Assembly: GCA_031265345.1 (NCBI GenBank)
Contig: JAISCU010000325.1
Coordinates: 1-8,519, forward strand
Direction: 5' to 3'
DNA length: 8,519 bases
From: Bifidobacteriaceae bacterium
Lineage (GTDB): Bacteria; Actinomycetota; Actinomycetes; Actinomycetales; WQXJ01
Part shown: positions 1 through 5,646 of the stretch, piece by piece
Layout: every line of letters begins with the position of its first letter
Numbering within the stretch: the first letter of the stretch is position 1
Notes under the pieces: model-generated
What the model saw: the letters and a program-made list of their open reading frames with translations, nothing else
What the model was told of the DNA's origin: nothing
The model's database searches: none
Position numbers and translations under genes: made by a program

Positions 1-41
1 TGCAGCTCCGGGCCGGTCCCCGGCGCGGCCGCTCCCGACCC

Positions 42-107
42 GAATTGCGCCTCAACCGCGTTCGGGGTCGCGGCCGGCCGACCACGAACCCCGAATAGGC
101 GCATTTC
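42..107. repeat. Two-part imperfect hairpin
   Basis: The outer arms 42-52 and 97-107 pair at 10 of 11 positions. After an asymmetric internal bulge (53-60 on the left, 96 on the right), the inner arms 61-68 (TTCGGGGT) and 88-95 (ACCCCGAA) pair perfectly. The terminal loop at 69-87 is itself rich in GGCC/CCGG. There is no T-run on either side, so it is not a standard intrinsic terminator. It could be an RNA fold, a REP-like element or a protein-binding palindrome. Confidence 0.5.
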
Positions 108-351
108 AGCCCGGGACCGCACCCGCGTCGGCCGCCGCCGCCAACGCGAGCACGTCAACCACCGCCCCCCACGACTTTGCCGAGGCCTTGGCTGCTCGGC
201 TGACCCAGCGACCCAAGTCATCGGCCAGCGACCGGGCGGCGCGTTTGGGCGGTCTGGGCGGCGAGACCATCGGTTTGCAAGTTTCGACCGCACGAGGCCA
301 TGGTTTGCCGCGCGTCCTGGTGAACCGGAGTGTCCGCAAGTCACTGCAACT

Positions 352-403
352 CGGGCCCGAGGCGATGTGTTGTCGCATGACATCGTGGACGGGCCCGAGG
401 CGA
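352..403. repeat. 14-bp direct repeat flanking a small palindrome
   Basis: The sequence CGGGCCCGAGGCGA occurs at 352-365 and again, identically, at 390-403, with start points 38 bp apart. Between the copies lies an inverted pair, CGATGT (363-368) and ACATCG (380-385). The first arm overlaps the end of the left direct repeat. An exact 14-mer at this spacing is more than base composition alone easily explains, but no function is evident. Confidence 0.5.
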
Positions 404-590
404 GTTGGAGCCGCTTCGGGACATTAGCGGGGAAAGGCGCCGGAGCGGCCGACGGGTTGACCTGCGGGAACGCTGACAGCTGGGCGGGCGGCATCGGGCA
501 CGTGTGTCCGTAACTGCGGCGGTGGTTTAGGTCACCAGGTGGACGATGCCGTCCGGTCGGCAACACGCGTTTGCGCAGGTCAGGGCGTTG

Positions 591-606
591 GCGGCGTCGG
601 CGCCGC
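591..606. other. Small perfect hairpin
   Basis: GCGGCG (591-596) and CGCCGC (601-606) form a six-pair GC stem around the four-base loop TCGG. It is followed by only three T bases on the plus strand, and no plus-strand gene lies upstream, so I do not call it a terminator. Confidence 0.35.
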
Positions 607-626
607 TTTGCGCCCGCGTGCCTAAA

Positions 627-665
627 CCACCGGAACCCGCCACCGGAGCCCGCCACCGGAACCCT
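627..665. repeat. Three tandem 13-bp units
   Basis: Units lie at 627-639 (CCACCGGAACCCG), 640-652 (one A-to-G change) and 653-665 (last base changed). The array begins inside the inverted motif copy at 621-632 and ends where the second direct motif copy begins at 664. The unit length is not a multiple of three, which argues against a coding role. Confidence 0.6.
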
Positions 666-703
666 GCGGCGGTGGTTTGTGGACAGTCCGAGCCGCCCAG
701 CGC

Positions 704-731
704 CGCATTTGGGCGGGCCCATCCAGATGCG
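704..731 (+). other. Nine-pair hairpin
   Basis: The arms CGCATTTGG (704-712) and CCAGATGCG (723-731) pair fully in plus-strand RNA with one G-U wobble (709 with 726) around a ten-base loop. In minus-strand RNA the wobble becomes an A-C mismatch, so the fold favours the plus strand. It directly precedes the next hairpin at 735-758. Confidence 0.4.
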
Positions 732-734
732 AGT

Positions 735-758
735 TCGCCCGGAACGGTTCGCGGGCGA
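735..758 (-). terminator. Candidate glgX terminator hairpin without U-tract
   Basis: TCGCCCG (735-741) and CGGGCGA (752-758) form a perfect seven-pair stem. With one bulged base it continues into GAA/TTC closed by a three-base loop. It lies about 145 bp past the glgX stop codon and folds equally well on both strands. No T-run follows on the minus strand. GC-rich bacteria often use such U-poor hairpins, but distance and lack of a tract keep this tentative. The last two bases also belong to the competing pairing 757-768 with 837-848. Confidence 0.3.
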
Positions 759-848
759 TGCCGCTCGGTCGGCCAGACGCGCAAGGTCGGGGCTGCCCAG
801 CCCTGTGTTCGCGCCCTGAGGAGACGCGGGGACTGGCCGAGCGGCATC
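757..848. repeat. Long-range inverted repeat
   Basis: GATGCCGCTCGG (757-768) and CCGAGCGGCATC (837-848) are perfect 12-bp inverted copies. After a four-base bulge (769-772) the match continues as CCAG (773-776) with CTGG (833-836), giving 16 pairs. The enclosed 56 bases include a smaller stem, GGGCT (790-794) with AGCCC (799-803). The element ends about 50 bp from the glgX stop codon, so on glgX mRNA it would form the first large structure after the gene. It could protect the 3' end or be part of termination. Confidence 0.5.
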
Positions 849-900
849 GTGCAACTCTTTCGACCTGTGCGAACGGGGGACGGTTCCTTGCTCAGGCAGG

Positions 901-3153
901 TCAGAGCGGCTTGGACAGGTAGAGGCGGGTCGACAGGAGATGGACCGGGACCACCGTGCCCCCGGCCGCTTCGAGCGGGCCTTCGAGCCCGTCCGAGACG
1001 GCCAGGTCGTCGGGCTGGTCCCAGGTCGAATCCCAGATCAACTCCCAGGCCGCGCCGGGCTTGGCCGGGGACAAGCGGCAATCGTGGCCGTCCAGGTCGC
1101 CGTTGATCAGCACGAGCGCGTCGCGGGCGGCCGGGGAGGCGGTGTGGCGCAACATCTGGACCTGGCGGAACCGCGAGTCGTTCCATTGCTCGGGAGTGGC
1201 GGCCCGGCCGTCGAACGAGTACCAGCCCAGGTCCGGCAGCCCGTCCTCGGCCAACTCGCTGGTCAGGAAGGACGCCGGGCGCAGCGCCGGGTGCGTGCGC
1301 CGCAGCGCGAACAGGTAACGGACGGTCTGGAGCAGGTCGCGCTGCCAGGAGTTCAGCTCCCAATCGAGCCAGGAGATGGGGCCGTCCTGGCAGTAGGCAT
1401 TGTTGTTGCCCCACTGGGTACGGCCGAACTCGTCTCCGGCGCAATACATGGGCACCCCGGCGGAGAAGGCCAAGGTGGCGAAAAGGTTGCGGATCGAACG
1501 GCGCCTGAGCTGGGCGATGGCGTCGAAACCGAGTTCGGAGCCGCTCACGCCGCGCGGGTCCGTGTCGATGATCAGGCCTTCGATGCCGTGGTTCCAGGAC
1601 CGGTTGTCGTCGGTCCCGTCGCGGTTGTTCTCGCCGTTGGCCTGGTTGTGCTTGTAGTCGAAACAGACCAGGTCGCGCATGGTGAAACCGTCGTGGGCGG
1701 TGACGAAGTTGATCGATCCGGCCGGGCCATGGTCACCCATCGGATCGGAGCGGGAGAACAGGTCGGCGCTGCCGGAGAAGCGGGTGGCGAGGTCGCGGGC
1801 CGAGGGCGGCACGCGCGCGGCCGAGAGCTCCTTGGCCCCGGAGAGCCAGAAGGACCGGACGTCGCCCCTGAAGGAATCGTTCCAGGCCGCCACCGGCACC
1901 GGGAACGACCCGGTCTGCCAGCCGCCGGGTCCCAGGTCCCACGGCTCGGCGATGTGTTTGAGCCGACGCAACACCGGATCGGTGCGCAGTGCGACCAAGA
2001 ACGGATGCTCCGAGTCGAAACCGGTGTAGCCGCGCGCCAAGGTCACCGCCAAGTCGTAGCGGAAACCGTCGACCCGGTACTCCTCGGCCCAGTGCCGCAG
2101 CGAGTCGAGCGTCATGCCGACGGTCTGCGCCCGCCGGAAGTCGAGAGTGTTGCCGGTGCCGGTCACGTCGGCGTAACGGGCCGGGATTGAGCCGTCGTGC
2201 AAATACCAGGCCAGATTGTCCAGCCCGCGCCAGCAGACGGTGGGGCCGCCCATGCCGACCTCGCAGGTGTGGTTGTAGACCACGTCCAAGAGCACTTCGA
2301 TGCCGGCCTGGTGGAGCAGGGAGACCATGCCCTTCAACTCGCGGCTGACCGCCTCCGGGCCGGCGCGGCGCGAGGCTTCGGTCGCGTAGCCGGGGTTGGG
2401 GGAGAAGAACGAGAGGGTGGAATAGCCCCAGTAGTTGGTGAGTCCCTGTTCGGCCAGGTGCGGTTCGGCCATGCAGGCGTGGATGGGCAGCAGCTCGACA
2501 GCCGTCACGCCCAGGGCCTTGAGGTGCCGCAGGCTGACCGGATGGGCCAGACCCGCGTACGTTCCGCGAAGCTCGGGCGGGATCTCCTCGCGCAGCATGG
2601 TCATGCCGCGGACGTGGCCCTCCATGACGACGGTCTGTTCCCACGGGATGTCGGGCCGCCCCACGCCGCCCCAGTCGAACGCCTCGTCCGTGACCACGGA
2701 GTAGGCCATGTACGGCGCCGAATCGCGTTCGTCCAGTTTCCACGGGTAGGCGGACGGTCCCAGGTTCTGGTCGGTCTGGTGGGCGTGCAGAGCCGGTGCC
2801 AGGACTGGCAGCCCGTCTATCCCACGACCATACGGGTCGAGCAGCAATTTGTTCGGGTTGTACAAGTGGCCCGCCGACGGGTCCCACGGCCCGTGAGCCC
2901 TGAAGCCGTAACGCTGGCCCGCGCCGACGCCCGGAACGTGGCCGTGGAACAGCCCATTGGTCGGCCCGGCCAGCTTGAAACGCCGTTCGACCTGATCAAG
3001 CGTGTGCGGCGAGTCGATCAAGCACAATTCGACGGCGGTCGCGTGAGCCGCGGGCACGGCCACGTCGATCCCGCCTGCGGCTGGCCGCACGCCCGGCACC
3101 TGGTTCGCGGGGAAGGGCAGCGCCGCCGCCTTGCCGTGGCTGACAAAGGTCAC
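901..3153 (-). CDS. glgX: Glycogen debranching enzyme GlgX (GH13, isoamylase type)
   Basis: This cytoplasmic enzyme hydrolyses alpha-1,6 branch points of glycogen, normally the short limit-dextrin branches left by phosphorylase. The 750-residue product starts with a CBM48-like module (about 15-110, ending in YNPNKLLLDPYGR), followed by the GH13 barrel and a C-terminal beta domain. All four GH13 regions are visible: DVVYNH at 290-295; GFRYDL at 363-368 with nucleophile D367; AEPWD with acid/base E403; and TAHD at 486-489 with D488. The stretch NQANGENNRDGTDDN (503-517) is typical of GlgX. The GTG start follows directly after an in-frame TAG, so no start further upstream is possible. The Shine-Dalgarno is poor: only AAGG, 12 bases away. 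GTG codons 19 and 22 are less likely starts. No other glycogen gene adjoins it, and the neighbour is divergent, so it is probably monocistronic. Family assignment is very secure; symbol by family. Confidence 0.95.
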   Translation of the reverse strand: MTFVSHGKAAALPFPANQVPGVRPAAGGIDVAVPAAHATAVELCLIDSPHTLDQVERRFKLAGPTNGLFHGHVPGVGAGQRYGFRAHGPWDPSAGHLYNPNKLLLDPYGRGIDGLPVLAPALHAHQTDQNLGPSAYPWKLDERDSAPYMAYSVVTDEAFDWGGVGRPDIPWEQTVVMEGHVRGMTMLREEIPPELRGTYAGLAHPVSLRHLKALGVTAVELLPIHACMAEPHLAEQGLTNYWGYSTLSFFSPNPGYATEASRRAGPEAVSRELKGMVSLLHQAGIEVLLDVVYNHTCEVGMGGPTVCWRGLDNLAWYLHDGSIPARYADVTGTGNTLDFRRAQTVGMTLDSLRHWAEEYRVDGFRYDLAVTLARGYTGFDSEHPFLVALRTDPVLRRLKHIAEPWDLGPGGWQTGSFPVPVAAWNDSFRGDVRSFWLSGAKELSAARVPPSARDLATRFSGSADLFSRSDPMGDHGPAGSINFVTAHDGFTMRDLVCFDYKHNQANGENNRDGTDDNRSWNHGIEGLIIDTDPRGVSGSELGFDAIAQLRRRSIRNLFATLAFSAGVPMYCAGDEFGRTQWGNNNAYCQDGPISWLDWELNSWQRDLLQTVRYLFALRRTHPALRPASFLTSELAEDGLPDLGWYSFDGRAATPEQWNDSRFRQVQMLRHTASPAARDALVLINGDLDGHDCRLSPAKPGAAWELIWDSTWDQPDDLAVSDGLEGPLEAAGGTVVPVHLLSTRLYLSKPL

Positions 3154-3220
3154 CTAACAAGCTTGCCTTAAGGATCGTGCCGATTGGTACGACCTGCGGG
3201 GAGAGGCGCTGACCGGTTGC

Positions 3221-3283
3221 GGGGCCGGCGGGTCGCGGGGACTGGGTCGCTGGGCCGGGGATCGCTGGGCTCGGGGCTGTGGG
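3221..3283 (+). promoter_or_regulatory. Cluster of nine G-runs (possible G-quadruplex)
   Basis: Nine runs of three or four G occur within 63 bases, at 3221, 3230, 3237, 3244, 3252, 3257, 3267, 3273 and 3281. The spacers are two to six bases, so the usual G3+N1-7 pattern is met more than twice over. Part of the run comes from an imperfect tandem duplication (3246-3260 and 3261-3276). It sits between the divergent glgX and amidase genes, on the non-template strand for the amidase side. It ends about 50 bp upstream of the amidase -35 box and begins about 70 bp upstream of the glgX start. Folding and regulatory effect are inference; overall GC richness contributes. Confidence 0.45.
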
Positions 3284-3333
3284 ATGAGGCTACGGTTCTG
3301 CGGCAGAGACACTGTGATTCGCGGCCTAGGAGG

Positions 3334-3362
3334 TTGGCGCTGGCGTCGATACGTGTTCTAAT
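3334..3362 (+). promoter_or_regulatory. Sigma70-type promoter with extended -10 for the amidase gene
   Basis: TTGGCG (3334-3339, four of six matches to TTGACA) and TCTAAT (3357-3362, five of six to TATAAT) are separated by exactly 17 bases. A TG dinucleotide at 3354-3355 sits one base before the -10 box, the extended -10 arrangement. Transcription would begin near 3369, giving a leader of about 50 bases before the ATG at 3418. The leader is visibly less GC-rich than its surroundings. The call is by pattern only. Confidence 0.6.
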
Positions 3363-3401
3363 GGAAAGGCGTTGCGCATTTGCTTCTTCCCTGCGACCAA
3401 T

Positions 3402-3406
3402 AAGGA
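3402..3406 (+). promoter_or_regulatory. Ribosome binding site AAGGA for the amidase
   Basis: AAGGA lies 11 bases before the ATG at 3418. Together with the promoter at 3334-3362 it selects this start. The in-frame ATG at 3361 overlaps the -10 box, and the still longer frame back to 3184 would begin upstream of the transcription start. A stronger AGGAGG at 3328-3333 lies upstream of the promoter and has no well-spaced in-frame start. Confidence 0.5.
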
Positions 3407-3417
3407 TTGTGGTTCTG

Positions 3418-5646
3418 ATGGACCGTTTTGTGAATCGAAGCCGTTGGTTCTTCTCTGGCGCGCTCTGCCTGGGCCTGGCGACTTTGGGCGCCGTTGTCCC
3501 GATGGGGGCGGCTTCCGCCGGGCCGCCGGTGTTGGTGGCGCCCCGCGCGGGGGACACGGCCGCAGACCCGGAAGCGGTCGCCGATGCCGTCAGCCAGGCT
3601 TTGGCCGCCCTGCCGGACGACCCTATCGCCGTCAAACCGGACCAAGATTCCGCTCCCCAGGGCGAGGCGCCTGCCCAGCCGGAGAGCGACGGGGTCGCGG
3701 TTCTCGATGCCGCGCCGGTCGGCGAGGCCGCGCTCAGCCTGGACCAACCGGCCGGGGAGGTCGCCGTCCTGGTGACCGACGCCCTGGCCACGGACGAGTT
3801 CTCAATCGCCGGTGTGACGTGGGAAGGCGACCAGGAGCCCGGTCGAGTCCTGGCGCGCGCCTACCAGAACGACGAGTGGACCGAATGGTTCGACCTCGAA
3901 CAGGCTGACGGCCCCGACCCTGACAGCGCCGAGGGCAAACGGGCCAAGGCCGGGACCGGCCCGCTGGTGGTGGCCGGATCGACGGCGATCCAGATCGAAG
4001 TTCTGTCGGAGCCGGGCGAGGAGTTGCCCGAGGGCGTGGCGGCGGCAGTCGTGCCGTTGTCGGAAGCCGAGATCGACCCGGACCCGTCCGCCGCGGGCCA
4101 GACCGACCTGGCGGCGGCAGCGGGCTCCCCGGGCTCATCCGTCCCTGGCGGCGCGAACCGGGCGGCCGGTTCGGCGACTGGCACGACGGTGGGCGGGGCG
4201 GTTGGCGGGGCGACCTCGTCTCAATTCGGCCTGGCCGAGGTGGGCGTCTCCCCAGCGGGCGTCTCCAAACTGAGCGGCCAGAGCCTGGACGTGGCGCTGG
4301 GAGCCGCGCCCACGGCATCGGCCCCCAAACCGACCATCAATCTGCGATCCTCCTGGAACGCTGCCGCGCCCAAAGCCCAACCGGAGGTGGCGCCTAAAGT
4401 GGTCGGGTCGATCATCCACCACCAAGAGGGCACCAACACCTACACCCAGGCCCAGGTGCCGGGGATCATCCGTTCGATCCAAAGCTGGCATATGGGCAAC
4501 AACGGCTGGGACGACATCGGCTACAACTTCCTGGTCGACAAGTACGGCGGCATCTGGGAAGGACGCCAGGGCGGAGTCGACAAGAATGTGGTCGGGGCCC
4601 ACGCGTTCGAGTTCAACACCGGCTCGACGGGCGTTTGCTTCCTCGGCTCGATGGAGAGCGCCGAGCCGAGCGCCGCCGCCCTCGACGCGGCCGGTCGCCT
4701 GGTGGCCTGGCGGCTCGGCCTGGCGGGGCTGACCACCCTCAAGGGCAACACGGTCTACCCGAAGGACTCCAAGAAGCAGTCCAAACCGATCGTGGCCGGC
4801 CACCGCGACGTCAACGCGACCACCTGCCCAGGGCGCTACCTGTACGCGAAGCTGGACACGATCCGGGGCTATTCGCCGGGGACCGCTCCCGTCAAGAAGT
4901 ACGCCCAAGTTGTGATCACACCCGACATGAACCGCGACGGGCGAGCCGACCTGTTGACTGTGGACCAGTCCGGGAAGCTGTTCATGTTCCCGATGGCCTC
5001 GGCGACCAAGCTCGGGGAACCTCGGCAGATCGGCTGGGGCTGGACCGGCTTCACCCTCCTCGCGCCAGGGGACTGGAACGGCGACGGCACGGCGGACCTG
5101 ATGTCGGTCAATCCGCAGGGAAAGCTGATCCTCTACGCCAACGATGGGAACTTCAACTTCACCTCCAAGCAGGTCGGCTGGGGTTGGAACGACTACATCG
5201 CCAGGCCGTCCGCGGACCTTGACGGAGATGGCTGCCGCGACCTTCTCGCCATCCACCGCAAGACCCAAGACCTGTACTTGTACCGGGGCGACTGCAAGGG
5301 CGGGTTCAAGAACACCGCTGGTCGGTGGGTCGGCGGAGGCTGGGGCGGATGGACGCTGCATGCCGCCGGCGACCTTACCGGCGACAAGCTGGGCGACATC
5401 CTGGGCCTCGACAGCTCCGGCCAGCTCTACTCCTACCGCAGCGTGAGCGGCGGAGGCTTCGCCAGGAAGCAGTGGGTCGGCGGAGGCTGGGACGGCTGGG
5501 ACCTCATGGCGGGCGGGGACCTGACCGGCGACGGCATCGCGGACATAGTCGGACTGAACAAAGCCGAGAGGTTCGTCAACCTCTATAGGGGCTACGGCAA
5601 CGGTGGCTTCTTGTCGCCGCCGCTGCGCATCGCCACGGATTGGTGA
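3418..5646 (+). CDS. Secreted N-acetylmuramoyl-L-alanine amidase with VCBS/FG-GAP repeats
   Basis: This exported zinc amidase should cleave the bond between N-acetylmuramic acid and L-alanine in peptidoglycan. The 742-residue product has a Sec signal peptide (RNRSRW-like basic start, hydrophobic 11-28, cleavage probably after AASA at 34). An Ala/Pro-rich region follows, with a beta module at about 115-215 (GVTWEGD, WTEWFDLE) often found before actinobacterial PGRP amidases, then a Gly/Ala linker. The Amidase_2 domain spans about 308-485. It has a zinc-ligand histidine in HH 334-335, catalytic-type Y369, H462 in GHRD, and C470 in TTCPG, with the H-to-C spacing of 8 seen in T7 lysozyme. Five DxNxDGxxD-type calcium loops start at 503, 552, 600, 652 and 701. 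Four are preceded by a V/I-G-x-G-W motif. The fourth loop is degenerate (DLTGDKLGD). The repeats probably form a propeller-like wall-binding domain. The 3' end overlaps the opposing gene by 55 bp. Confidence 0.9.
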   Translation: MDRFVNRSRWFFSGALCLGLATLGAVVPMGAASAGPPVLVAPRAGDTAADPEAVADAVSQALAALPDDPIAVKPDQDSAPQGEAPAQPESDGVAVLDAAPVGEAALSLDQPAGEVAVLVTDALATDEFSIAGVTWEGDQEPGRVLARAYQNDEWTEWFDLEQADGPDPDSAEGKRAKAGTGPLVVAGSTAIQIEVLSEPGEELPEGVAAAVVPLSEAEIDPDPSAAGQTDLAAAAGSPGSSVPGGANRAAGSATGTTVGGAVGGATSSQFGLAEVGVSPAGVSKLSGQSLDVALGAAPTASAPKPTINLRSSWNAAAPKAQPEVAPKVVGSIIHHQEGTNTYTQAQVPGIIRSIQSWHMGNNGWDDIGYNFLVDKYGGIWEGRQGGVDKNVVGAHAFEFNTGSTGVCFLGSMESAEPSAAALDAAGRLVAWRLGLAGLTTLKGNTVYPKDSKKQSKPIVAGHRDVNATTCPGRYLYAKLDTIRGYSPGTAPVKKYAQVVITPDMNRDGRADLLTVDQSGKLFMFPMASATKLGEPRQIGWGWTGFTLLAPGDWNGDGTADLMSVNPQGKLILYANDGNFNFTSKQVGWGWNDYIARPSADLDGDGCRDLLAIHRKTQDLYLYRGDCKGGFKNTAGRWVGGGWGGWTLHAAGDLTGDKLGDILGLDSSGQLYSYRSVSGGGFARKQWVGGGWDGWDLMAGGDLTGDGIADIVGLNKAERFVNLYRGYGNGGFLSPPLRIATDW
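5325..5491 (+). repeat. 20-bp exact repeat inside the amidase VCBS region
   Basis: An identical 20-mer beginning GTGGGTCGGCGGAGG occurs at 5325-5344 and 5472-5491. The copies are 147 bp apart, exactly 49 codons, and encode the GGGW motif of successive repeats. Identity at DNA level, including third positions, points to recent internal duplication or ongoing recombination between these two units. Earlier units keep only partial DNA similarity (TCGGCTGGGG at 5030 and 5174). Confidence 0.65.

Larger units (their letters stand above)
514..678. repeat. Direct and inverted copies of a GGTGGTTT-containing motif
   Basis: CTGCGGCGGTGGTTT is present exactly at 514-528 and 664-678. The 12-mer CGGTGGTTTAGG (520-531) has a perfect inverted copy at 621-632. 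The inverted copy can also pair with the second direct copy: 624-632 with 670-678 gives a nine-pair stem. Three copies of one motif, two in one orientation and one in the other, could therefore form alternative stems. The interval between the inverted copy and the second direct copy is filled by a 13-bp tandem repeat. Confidence 0.55.
1..900. other. Gene-free, repeat-rich stretch downstream of glgX
   Basis: I find no open reading frame here that I can defend as a gene. Short frames on both strands (about 80-90 codons near 106-427) overlap each other antisense, lack Shine-Dalgarno sequences and match no family I recognise. A longer minus-strand frame ending at 527 is a continuation of a shadow frame of glgX. 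What the stretch does contain is many inverted and direct repeats, listed separately. It lies downstream of the glgX stop codon and runs to the left edge, so it may hold terminators, a structured RNA or decayed sequence. No tRNA, tmRNA, RNase P RNA or SRP RNA signature was recognised. Confidence 0.6.

Noticed and set aside
106..378. Minus-strand 90-codon frame in the left gene-free region
   Set aside because: It starts without a Shine-Dalgarno, overlaps an equally plausible plus-strand frame antisense, and its Ala/Arg-rich product matches no family I know. High GC leaves many such frames open by chance.
188..427. Plus-strand 79-codon frame with TTG start
   Set aside because: No ribosome binding site, no recognisable domain, and mutually exclusive with the minus-strand frame over the same bases.
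527..1444. Minus-strand 305-codon frame overlapping the 3' end of glgX
   Set aside because: Most of it is another frame of glgX, and the part beyond glgX is Arg/Pro-rich low-quality sequence without a motif.
940..2190. Plus-strand 416-codon frame antisense to glgX
   Set aside because: Frame-shadow of a secure GH13 gene; long antisense frames are expected at high GC and the product has no recognisable motifs.
3166..3173. CCTTAAGG palindrome upstream of glgX as an operator
   Set aside because: A single eight-base palindrome is too short to support a specific regulator call.
3284..3417. c-di-AMP (ydaO-type) riboswitch before the wall amidase
   Set aside because: Such riboswitches often precede actinobacterial wall hydrolases, but the leader after the likely transcription start is only about 50 bases and I see none of the conserved core.
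4135..5361. Minus-strand 408-codon frame antisense to the amidase
   Set aside because: The plus strand here encodes clear amidase and calcium-loop motifs; the antisense product is a compositional shadow.
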